A stretch of DNA of 36,379 bases from an uncultured Treponema sp. (GTDB lineage: Bacteria > Spirochaetota > Spirochaetia > Treponematales > Treponemataceae): the NCBI GenBank assembly GCA_946061765.1, contig CAMGTC010000002.1:1-36379 (forward strand), read 5' to 3'. A program made the translations under genes and the position numbers. Shown piece after piece: positions 8,627-16,889 of the stretch. The notes below the pieces were generated by a model, which saw nothing but the letters and a program-made list of their open reading frames with translations, was not told the DNA's origin and made no database searches. How positions within the stretch are numbered: position 1 is the stretch's first letter; every line of letters starts with the position of its first letter.

Positions 8627-10076
8627 TGTTTCCTTCCTTTATAAAATTGATAATGATGTTTGATTTATCTTTGTTAAAATTAGAAAAATTATCTAAATTT
8701 GCTTTTTCATTCTCTAATTTTTTTTCTAAAGTCGTTTGCAATTTAGATAAATCTGCCAAATCCTTTGCTTGATTTATAATATCAAAATATTTATGAGGAA
8801 GTTCCGCAACAGAATTATATTTAACCTGACGTTTTGTTAATCTATTTAGGTAAACTAAACGATAAAGTGTTTTATAATATTTATTTAATCCTCTTTCTCC
8901 AAATTTATCAAAGAGTACAAATACTAGAGATTTGTATAATTCTCTTAAATATGAATCACCACTTCTACATGCGTTCCCTTTAGGATAAAATGCGTAATCT
9001 TTAGAACGTTCTGTCTCATTATTACCATAGTTTAGACAATATTTATAGAAAAATCCCTTAAACTCTGCGAGCTGGTAAGTCCCTAAATCAATAAACATGC
9101 GTTTATAGATTTCAGCGTAAGTTTCTACAAAATCAAAGAATGGTTTACCGTTTACAATATTCTGATTTATATTTACAAAAGGATTTATGTTTTCTTCATC
9201 CCCAGAAGTAAATCGGGTTTGAGTTGAAATAGTACCTTCTAATACATTTTTATAAAATTTTGACGTCAGATATTGTAGTAATTGAGGATTTTGATAAGGA
9301 AATTGAGCTAAGTGATTTTTATCAATGGTGAATCCCTTAAATTCTTTTATTTCCTTTTTAGAAAATTTATTAGCTTTATTTCTTTTGGACCACAATCTAC
9401 TGCGATATAACTGTTCGTCAAATAATTGCTTTAAAACATCAATATTTCCATTTGCATCTCCAATTATGGTTGGTGTTGCATCATATAAAGTTGCAGATTC
9501 CCATTGTTTATCACATTTTACCTTCTCTTCCTGGCTGTTCTGTTCCATAGCCCTGATATGGTAAGCTTTCAATAAATTATATGCCTCTAATTCTTTACCA
9601 CGTCCATTTTGAGAATCAAACATTTGAAATGCTTCAGATAAATCTGTAACATCTATTTGAACAAAGGAGCATGAATTTGCTGTATAATTCCAAAAGTCTT
9701 CTTTTGAGACACTTATTGCCTCCTTTATCCAAGTGTCAATAAATTTGCAATTTTCTTTAATGTGGGTATATGAATCGATATGATTGAATTTTAACTTCTC
9801 ATCTATTTCTTTACCACAAACACTCTTTAATAAATAGAGAGTTGTAAGCCTTTGTTGGCCATCGACAATATAATAAATACCGTTTTCTTTATGTAAAATA
9901 ACACTTCCTATTCTGTAATTCTGTTTTTTAGATTCCATACTATACAGAATGTCTTCAAGCATTTGTCTGACATTTTCAGTTTCCCATCTATATGGTCGTT
10001 GATAATTGGGAATCTCAAGATTCAAATTCATTACTTCTTCTATAGAAACTATTTTTGCTGCTACAGTATTTTCCAT
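8613..10076 (-). CDS. DUF262-domain protein (GmrS-like) without evident DUF1524/HNH
   Basis: LEIPNYQRPYRWETENVRQMLEDI, YYIVDGQQRLTTLYLL, FQMFDSQNGRGKELEAYNLLKAYHIRAM. The ORF track extends to a TTG at 10094; ATG at 10076 with TAAGGA SD is preferred. Overlaps the next gene by 14 bp. Confidence 0.8.
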   Translation of the reverse strand: MENTVAAKIVSIEEVMNLNLEIPNYQRPYRWETENVRQMLEDILYSMESKKQNYRIGSVILHKENGIYYIVDGQQRLTTLYLLKSVCGKEIDEKLKFNHIDSYTHIKENCKFIDTWIKEAISVSKEDFWNYTANSCSFVQIDVTDLSEAFQMFDSQNGRGKELEAYNLLKAYHIRAMEQNSQEEKVKCDKQWESATLYDATPTIIGDANGNIDVLKQLFDEQLYRSRLWSKRNKANKFSKKEIKEFKGFTIDKNHLAQFPYQNPQLLQYLTSKFYKNVLEGTISTQTRFTSGDEENINPFVNINQNIVNGKPFFDFVETYAEIYKRMFIDLGTYQLAEFKGFFYKYCLNYGNNETERSKDYAFYPKGNACRSGDSYLRELYKSLVFVLFDKFGERGLNKYYKTLYRLVYLNRLTKRQVKYNSVAELPHKYFDIINQAKDLADLSKLQTTLEKKLENEKANLDNFSNFNKDKSNIIINFIKEGNNGNC

Positions 10077-10109
10077 AATATAAATCCTTACCAAAAGATT
10101 TTTTTCTTT

Positions 10110-10943
10110 TTATTTCTCAACCTTTCCTTTATAATCCAAAATTCCGCCAAACTCAATGAGGTTGGTGTACCCTAAATCAAGCAGGTTTTGAGCTGCGATT
10201 TTGCTTCTTCTTCCGCTTCTGCAGTAAATTAGAATCATTTGGTTCTTGTCCGGCAGAACTTTTGCTGCTGTTTCAGCCGTTATTGTCTCCATTGTGAGCA
10301 GTACAGCATCTGGAATGTGGCCGGCTTTGTATTCGTCATCGCGGCGGACATCGACTATAATTGCATCGGGATTCTTCTTTGCAATCTCGATTCCTTCTGC
10401 CATTGAAACCATTTTGAAGGTCTTCGGTGCTATTTCTTCAACATATACAGCATTTGCCAGGGCTGCTAGTTTTTCGCTATCGGCATTCTTTTTCATGCTT
10501 ACGCTGTAGGTCAGGTTTGAAGTCCTGTTTTTCCAGATACAGATTCCCACTACTTCTCCAATTTCTGTTATCTGCCATTTTACAGTAGCGGTATTTTCAC
10601 CAACATTACATGGCGTTTCGTTTGACCAGTTGTAGTAAAAGCCTGATATATCTTCAGATTCGGTATTATGTTCGATTCTTGCAGTACATTCGGCATCGTT
10701 CCAGATAAAATCCATCTGGGCGAGATTTCCTGTGATAATTGAATATCGGACATCTTTTGCGCCATCTGGGACTGCAAAATTTACTTTCAACTGTTCTGTA
10801 ATTTCTTCTGCAGAGGATTCATGAATCGGATTTTGCAAGCCTACAGTCTGTTTTTCAGGAGCCTTATCTACCGTTTTATTTTTCCCAGAGCAGCTGGCAA
10901 GAGTCATCATAAATATCGAAATCAAAATAAGTGTCTTTTTCAT
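10110..10943 (-). CDS. Rhodanese-domain lipoprotein
   Basis: MKKTLILISIFMMTLASCSG lipobox; DAIIVDVRRDDEYKAGHIPDAVLL...MILIYCRSGRRSKIAAQNLLDLGYTNLIEFGGI with CxxGxR active-site loop. Confidence 0.88.
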   Translation of the reverse strand: MKKTLILISIFMMTLASCSGKNKTVDKAPEKQTVGLQNPIHESSAEEITEQLKVNFAVPDGAKDVRYSIITGNLAQMDFIWNDAECTARIEHNTESEDISGFYYNWSNETPCNVGENTATVKWQITEIGEVVGICIWKNRTSNLTYSVSMKKNADSEKLAALANAVYVEEIAPKTFKMVSMAEGIEIAKKNPDAIIVDVRRDDEYKAGHIPDAVLLTMETITAETAAKVLPDKNQMILIYCRSGRRSKIAAQNLLDLGYTNLIEFGGILDYKGKVEK

Positions 10944-11013
10944 TTTAGCCTCACAACCCTCATTCTATCACCACAAGGTGACAACGAAAGGCATTATTCC
11001 CTACTCCTGCTGC

Positions 11014-13428
11014 CTATTTTCTTACATTTACCGCAACTTCCCGGCCAAACTTATCCTGTGAAAGCTCGTAAATCACAGTTTGACCGGTTTGCAAAGATGT
11101 AAATGTCAGATTATCGGTAAAGTTCTGGTGTGCGAAAATCGATTCATCACCGCGGGTAATAAACATATAAGAACAACCGTTTCGGTCACGGCCAATTCGG
11201 ATTATCTTACCGCTGAAAGTTTCAATCTGTTTTTCCTGGACTTCGCTTTCTTTTTGATTGTTTATCTGAGCCTCAGCCCCATGAATATAAGACATGATTT
11301 TACTACTGCTCAGATAGTCGCCCATATTCTTGTTGTTATTCTTTTCTTTGAACAAATGTTTTGCCTTTGTGAAGATTTCCAGAGCCTTTTCAAATTCTTC
11401 AAGAATCTCATCCGTATTTTTCAGGAGAGAAAGAATCTTCTTTGCTACTTCTTCTGTTTTTTCAGTATCATTCAAAGAGATTTTCGCAGGACAAATACTA
11501 CGTTTTACAAGGTAACAAACTGCTGGCTTAGCACTTCTCAGGCTTGCATTAATCCTGTTTTCATAAAGAAGTTTGTCATATGCCGAATAAAGACTGGCCG
11601 CTGCATAATAGCAGATTTCCTTGTGGTTATCGCTGAAAATCTGATTTTTATACATAGTAATCAGTTTGAATTCTGAATTTGTAGCATCATAAGGAGCATC
11701 AAACCAGACTGCAACTGTACTCTGAATCAAAGAACGGAATGTACACTTCTGATAACCGCAGATATTCTCATTCATCAAAGACTTAGAACGGCGTTCATAG
11801 TAAACATGGCGGCTTTCGGCTACATCATTGTAATCGCGGAAGAACTGTTCAAGTTTCTTATGATATTCCTTTGTGATTTCATTTATCATGTCGTGGACAA
11901 TGTTCTGATTATTATTAGCACTTACAATAGAGTTGATTGTTTCGCTTTCGTTTGTTGAAATAATGCGTGCAAATACCTGAACCTTAGAAACATCTAGCCC
12001 TTCTTTGTAAGCATAATATAGCACACTACAGGTCTGGCACCCGTTTACAATCTGGGGATTTGTAACTCTCACCGTATTCAGATTCTGATATTCTAGGCGG
12101 CTTGCAAGAATCGTAATACCATTGTTACGCAGAATAAAACTTTCTGGTGCTGTTTTAATGGTTTCCTTAATAGACTGATTGACATTTGTGTTTCCTTGAT
12201 AATCGCGTACGTTCTCTTCAAAAAGTCCCCGCTTCAGGTTTCCTGTAGTTTCATCAATCAGAATGCCCAATAAAACAGTAGCGTTGATGATTGCAGCGCA
12301 TCCCATAACGGCTTCATCGCCGCTAAGCTGAAGAGGCGTTCCCTGTAAAGCGAGTTTTGCAGAATATGATTCCGTTTCGTTCAGCGTAATCTTCTGAAGG
12401 CGTTTTTCATCAATGAAAACTGGAGATTCAATCTGATAAATTCCGTTTTCAAATCTTGCTGCAGCCTTTTTCAGAGTTTCAAACGATCCCAGAACTTCAC
12501 TTGAATTTGTCCAAGTTGCATTAGCAGCAGCATAGAAAAGCCGAATATCGATATGGCTCATTTCAGTCCAGTATTGGACATTTTCCAAAAGTTCATTTTT
12601 AATATTGAACCAGTACTGTACTTTAGGATTCAGTTTTCTTGATGATTCCCTTTCCAGGAAGTTCTGTACACCCAGAATAAAGGTACTTATTTCCTTAAGG
12701 TCAAACTTATCTTTGCACTTAGACTGAATCAGGATAATTTCGGCAGAGCGGATTGCCTTATCTTTTTCTATAATAAAGTTTAGAAAATCAAGGCTAGTGA
12801 TGATGTGTCCGTTAATGCGTATACAGATGCTGTCGATTCCTGAATCAAAATAGTCATCTACGCAGATAAGATCCAGAAGACCTTCATCATTGTTGATGCT
12901 GTTAGGTACGTCATTTTCGATGATGGCCTGAGTGAGCATACGTTCGAAAATAACACCATCGCGCTGGTCGTTCCCTGCATGTTCCTTTCTGTAAATATCA
13001 AGCAGATTCTTTACTGTGCTCTTATTATTGAGTGGAGTTTCGTCAAAATAGGTTTTTACATCCTGAATGATTGTCTTCTTTTCTGGCTTTTTCTCTTCCT
13101 CTTTTTCTTCTTCAGGTTCTTCTGGATTACAAAGCTCTTCAATTTGTGCTTCTGTCTTAAAACTGTTCAGATACCAGTCCTGTTTAGCATCTTCATGAAA
13201 ATTCGGAACAAAATAGGCAAACAGTTTATTGTTTTCAAGGTCATGGAATGTTGTATCCATGAAAGCAAAGTCGCCGAAAGTCTGGAACGAAGCCCTGTCC
13301 TGCTCATAGATTTTAGACAGATGTATCATCAAATCCGTCTTCAAAACTTCATTGTAGCTGATAATTCGGCGCAGATATTCTGTGTGAGATTTGCTGACAT
13401 ACGCTACATCATAGAACTTGTAAACCAT
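11014..13428 (-). CDS. AIPR-family (abortive infection) protein with N-terminal PD-(D/E)XK-like region and C-terminal cold-shock-like domain
   Basis: GIDSICIRINGHII...AEIILIQSKCK; ESFILRNNGITILASRLEYQNLNTVRVTNPQIVNGCQTCSVLYY (AIPR hallmark); C-terminal SGKIIRIGRDRNGCSYMFITRGDESIFAHQNF...LQTGQTVIYELSQDKFGREVAVNVRK. Start revised to ATG at 13428 (SD AAGGAG) from 13479. Confidence 0.8.
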   Translation of the reverse strand: MVYKFYDVAYVSKSHTEYLRRIISYNEVLKTDLMIHLSKIYEQDRASFQTFGDFAFMDTTFHDLENNKLFAYFVPNFHEDAKQDWYLNSFKTEAQIEELCNPEEPEEEKEEEKKPEKKTIIQDVKTYFDETPLNNKSTVKNLLDIYRKEHAGNDQRDGVIFERMLTQAIIENDVPNSINNDEGLLDLICVDDYFDSGIDSICIRINGHIITSLDFLNFIIEKDKAIRSAEIILIQSKCKDKFDLKEISTFILGVQNFLERESSRKLNPKVQYWFNIKNELLENVQYWTEMSHIDIRLFYAAANATWTNSSEVLGSFETLKKAAARFENGIYQIESPVFIDEKRLQKITLNETESYSAKLALQGTPLQLSGDEAVMGCAAIINATVLLGILIDETTGNLKRGLFEENVRDYQGNTNVNQSIKETIKTAPESFILRNNGITILASRLEYQNLNTVRVTNPQIVNGCQTCSVLYYAYKEGLDVSKVQVFARIISTNESETINSIVSANNNQNIVHDMINEITKEYHKKLEQFFRDYNDVAESRHVYYERRSKSLMNENICGYQKCTFRSLIQSTVAVWFDAPYDATNSEFKLITMYKNQIFSDNHKEICYYAAASLYSAYDKLLYENRINASLRSAKPAVCYLVKRSICPAKISLNDTEKTEEVAKKILSLLKNTDEILEEFEKALEIFTKAKHLFKEKNNNKNMGDYLSSSKIMSYIHGAEAQINNQKESEVQEKQIETFSGKIIRIGRDRNGCSYMFITRGDESIFAHQNFTDNLTFTSLQTGQTVIYELSQDKFGREVAVNVRK

Positions 13429-13439
13429 ACTGCTCCTTA

Positions 13440-14432
13440 CTACATCACAACAAAGCCACCGCTCTGTGCATATTTCCACATATCGCTAATTAGCTGAGGT
13501 TTATATGTTTTGAACTGATTCTGTACAAAACTTGTATTTAGTTTCCTCAAATTATCATTGCGGTTTTGTATTATTTTCACATAGTCCATTTTAGGAATTT
13601 TGTTGCTTTTACGTATATTGCATGTTGGACAAGCTAAAACAAAGTTCCATAGCTTATCTTCTTTTATAAAACTCCATGGAATAAAATGGTCCACATGAAT
13701 TTCATGTAATTTCTTTCCGCAATAAAAGCATGTATCCTGTTCAAATTCCTGATAAAGCACCTGGCGGAAGACAGAAAGATCATCTCTCTGAGGAGTGGCC
13801 AGTTCCAGTTTGTCCAGGAGCTTAACCACAACAGATTCATCATTTATCTTTTCAAGAAATTTCGCCCATGAATAATAGTTCAGTTTCTCGATTTCTACTT
13901 TATATTTGAGCATGAAATTAAAGGCATAGGCATTCAAATAAAGTCCTTCGCCTTTCAAATCAAAAGCATAAAGACACTCTTGAAAATCTCTATGCAAAGC
14001 ACCAATTACATTTCTTCTACAATCACCACTAACCTGTTTTATTATGGATTTTCGTTTTTGTTCCGGAATTGATGTGAATGGAATATCAGCAAAAGAAGGT
14101 TCTTCTTCAATCAGTGCCATGAATATCTGTTCGATTTTGGAATATTCGCTTTTTCCATCGGGAACCATCTGCCTTAAATGATATTTAGTAACCAGGTTCC
14201 AGTAATTTTCTGCGAATTTTCCGAAGAGGTTTTCATAACTGATAAAAAGAGAATAATCTTCACCTTCACTATTAAAAAGATTATCAAGAATCGATTTTAT
14301 GAGACCAAATTTATATGTTGTTCTCTTTGCCGAACTATCAGAAAATACATAATTAAAAAGCATCCAAAATGTATCTTCATCAATAGCCCCTTCTCGGAAT
14401 GTTCCGGAAGTCTGGTTCCATCCTGCTGGCAT
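13440..14432 (-). CDS. HNH endonuclease domain protein
   Basis: CFYCGKKLHEIHVDHFIPWSFIKEDKLWNFVLACPTCNIRKSNKIP. Confidence 0.87.
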   Translation of the reverse strand: MPAGWNQTSGTFREGAIDEDTFWMLFNYVFSDSSAKRTTYKFGLIKSILDNLFNSEGEDYSLFISYENLFGKFAENYWNLVTKYHLRQMVPDGKSEYSKIEQIFMALIEEEPSFADIPFTSIPEQKRKSIIKQVSGDCRRNVIGALHRDFQECLYAFDLKGEGLYLNAYAFNFMLKYKVEIEKLNYYSWAKFLEKINDESVVVKLLDKLELATPQRDDLSVFRQVLYQEFEQDTCFYCGKKLHEIHVDHFIPWSFIKEDKLWNFVLACPTCNIRKSNKIPKMDYVKIIQNRNDNLRKLNTSFVQNQFKTYKPQLISDMWKYAQSGGFVVM

Positions 14433-14439
14433 ATGTCTC

Positions 14440-15354
14440 CTAATTTTTCTTGATATAAACCCAATCCAAAGTCTGGCTGAGCCACTTCTTTGTGTTAGGA
14501 CTCTTATTAATCAGCTTTTCAATATCCTGCCAGTCATAAATTGTTACTGTAGGATCTACTATCTTTTCTGATTTAGATACACAATAGATTATCAGGCCTT
14601 TTTTCTTATATTTATTGTAGGTATCTTTTGACAGATTTAATTTGATTTGAATATTTTCCTGTCGGCCGTTTTTTTTGCAGATTAAATCATAATCCTTCAG
14701 CATTCCGCCTTTATAGGCTGGAACAAAATAACCCTCTTCCTCTTTTAGTTTTGCAATCAGAGTCTCAAATTCAATCGGAGAAAGGCATTCCAGATATTCG
14801 GCAAATGAATCTACTGAAACTTTTTCTTTCTTATTCTTAAGAATAAATTCCAAAGCTTTGATATTACCAAAGTATGAATTCATATGAGATTCCGGATCCT
14901 TTGGATCTTCTATACTCTTGAATGTTCCCATTGTTAATCGTGTATTTGACTTTATAGTTGCAAGAACAAGAGGACAGTCTACAATTTTGATTTTTTTCAA
15001 TAACTTTATTTTAAATCCGATAACATTATCTATATAATTACAGTTTTTATAATTATTTGTATCGACGGATAATGAAGTTATTTCTTCAAGCGGTCCTGCT
15101 TTCTGATAGACGTATAAGGAATCTGTAGAAGTTTCATCTTCGCCTATTGAAAGAATAATGGAGTCATCATTCTTGGATGTCTTAAATATTTCTATAAAAC
15201 TTTCTACGTCAGCAGATACAGGATTTGTTCCAATTTGGTTTAGAGAATCTTGTGTAAAGACCGCTGCATATCCATTGGAAATCCATTTATTTACTGTATC
15301 ATAAAAAGGTCCCCCATGAGGGCCTTCTTTTATTTGAAGCAAATAATATTTCAT
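14440..15354 (-). CDS. Mrr-like PD-(D/E)XK nuclease, predicted, with uncharacterised N-terminal domain
   Basis: ECLSPIEFETLIAKLKEEEGYFVPAYKGGMLKDYDLICKKNGRQENIQIKLN resembles the Mrr catalytic pattern 'l.p.eFE.lv..ll...G.....g..D.D(l/i)......(v/i)Q.K'. Confidence 0.5.
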   Translation of the reverse strand: MKYYLLQIKEGPHGGPFYDTVNKWISNGYAAVFTQDSLNQIGTNPVSADVESFIEIFKTSKNDDSIILSIGEDETSTDSLYVYQKAGPLEEITSLSVDTNNYKNCNYIDNVIGFKIKLLKKIKIVDCPLVLATIKSNTRLTMGTFKSIEDPKDPESHMNSYFGNIKALEFILKNKKEKVSVDSFAEYLECLSPIEFETLIAKLKEEEGYFVPAYKGGMLKDYDLICKKNGRQENIQIKLNLSKDTYNKYKKKGLIIYCVSKSEKIVDPTVTIYDWQDIEKLINKSPNTKKWLSQTLDWVYIKKN

Positions 15355-15360
15355 ATACCA

Positions 15361-16182
15361 CTACTCCAAAGTCTTCGCTACACCATTAACAATTGTCTCA
15401 TGCACAAAGACAATCTGACCTTTTTTATTCTTATAAAAATCGCTGCTTAATCGCTTAAAATATCCACGACGGAAATGTGGTATTACTACCCCATTTTCTG
15501 CTCGTTCTCCGGCTTCTACTACTTTTTCAGAGGTATTTAGATAATGATTATTCTGAGTTTTTATATCATGCGGAGCACCATCAACAAGACATTCTGGAAA
15601 ACAGTAGATGTATGAAATGAGATTTAATGCCAACTTTGTAATTTCATTGATTTCCGGGTTCGTATAAACGATGGATTTTTTATCAGCTATTTCATTGCTG
15701 GAAAGATGATATTGTTCCATTCCGTGGTTTACAAAGATTCGCAGTTCGTTTGTTTCATCAAAAATTGAATATGCAAAAACATATCCCTGACTTACTTTTG
15801 GAAGGTGTAAGCAGATTCCAAAATTTACTCCAGTTGTTAAATTTTCAAGGCTATTGTCTTCATTAAGAGTGACAGTAGACCCATTTTCACGGATATAGGT
15901 TTTAATTCCTTCTAGGTCACGAATTTCAGGTTCTTTAAGAAAGTCAAATAATGAGGAATCTTTTACATAAACATGGATAAGTTCGCCTTTCAGGTCACGA
16001 AGAAAAAGCTGTATAGCAGTTGCATCATCCATGCTCATTGCAACATTGGCATAGAACCAGTCCTGGAACATAGCAGGAGTTTCTGCTGTTGGCTTGCCTG
16101 TCTCAGAATTGTCTCTGCAGAACATTCTGTATGCTTCGTAGAATCTGCCAAATGTTTTACCATAGGTTACATGTTTGCTCAT
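15361..16182 (-). CDS. Conserved-looking protein of unknown function within the DISARM-type operon
   Basis: 273 aa; 4-bp overlap with the upstream PLD gene, 6 bp from the downstream gene; C-terminal PHFRRGYFKRL...VFVHETIVNG motif. Confidence 0.6.
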   Translation of the reverse strand: MSKHVTYGKTFGRFYEAYRMFCRDNSETGKPTAETPAMFQDWFYANVAMSMDDATAIQLFLRDLKGELIHVYVKDSSLFDFLKEPEIRDLEGIKTYIRENGSTVTLNEDNSLENLTTGVNFGICLHLPKVSQGYVFAYSIFDETNELRIFVNHGMEQYHLSSNEIADKKSIVYTNPEINEITKLALNLISYIYCFPECLVDGAPHDIKTQNNHYLNTSEKVVEAGERAENGVVIPHFRRGYFKRLSSDFYKNKKGQIVFVHETIVNGVAKTLE

Positions 16183-16883
16183 TTTACAACCTCGAATACC
16201 TTTAGTCGTTTCAGATTCTTTAAAAGCTCTTCAATTTCCCTTGCTTTCTCTTCGCTTTCAATATAAATTCCAGCTTCGATGTTTCCTTCCATACCATGAT
16301 AAGAAAGATTAGCAGAAGAAATCAGAGATTTGCATTCATCGACCACAATCATCTTTGCATGGAGTGCAGCCATTTTGTCATCTTCGGGCTGAATGTATTT
16401 GAAAATGCGAATAAATTGGTTACCTGTATTATAGGCTATAAGTCGTTTAAGGACTTCTTCATGCTTTTCAAAATCATTCAAATAAAGATTTATATAAACG
16501 CCATGTAGAGATTTTTGAATCAGAAGCTCCTGCATTTCGTCAAAATAATCAGATACGGAATAACCGGTTAGAGTAATACTCTTTTCGGCCTGATTAAGCA
16601 TCGTTTTTACTTCGTCCCAAATTTTTGTTTGTTTTAGCAAAAAGGAAGTTGGACCGGTGAAAACAATTTTGCTTTTATCTGATTTCTTGTTGTTATAAAT
16701 TTGCAGACTTATATTAAGGATTTTATAAAGCTCTTCTTCGTTACATGAAGGAAAAGCCTTTTTGAGTTCTTCTATTGATTTTGAGAACACACTTTCATTC
16801 GTCGTTAGATTATACGCTTTAATCGACTGCTCAATCTCATACGAAAGATAGTTGTTCTTTACATCCTCTTTAATCATCTGCAA
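16179..16883 (-). CDS. drmC: DISARM-type phospholipase-D domain protein DrmC
   Basis: LHAKMIVVDECKSLISSANLSYHGMEGNIEAGIYIE (single HxKx4D...S.N motif); directly downstream of drmB. Confidence 0.8.
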   Translation of the reverse strand: MQMIKEDVKNNYLSYEIEQSIKAYNLTTNESVFSKSIEELKKAFPSCNEEELYKILNISLQIYNNKKSDKSKIVFTGPTSFLLKQTKIWDEVKTMLNQAEKSITLTGYSVSDYFDEMQELLIQKSLHGVYINLYLNDFEKHEEVLKRLIAYNTGNQFIRIFKYIQPEDDKMAALHAKMIVVDECKSLISSANLSYHGMEGNIEAGIYIESEEKAREIEELLKNLKRLKVFEVVK

Positions 16884-16889
16884 ACCTTA

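Noticed and set aside
10966-10981. CTATCACCACAAGGTGA upstream of the rhodanese gene as a fourth operator copy
   Set aside because: Matches only one half-site of the 17-bp motif; the small hairpin TCACC-ACAA-GGTGA could be unrelated.
13429-13479. 51-nt N-terminal extension of the AIPR gene given by the ORF track (overlap with HNH gene)
   Set aside because: ATG at 13428 has a perfectly placed AAGGAG and removes the overlap; the extension is likely not translated.
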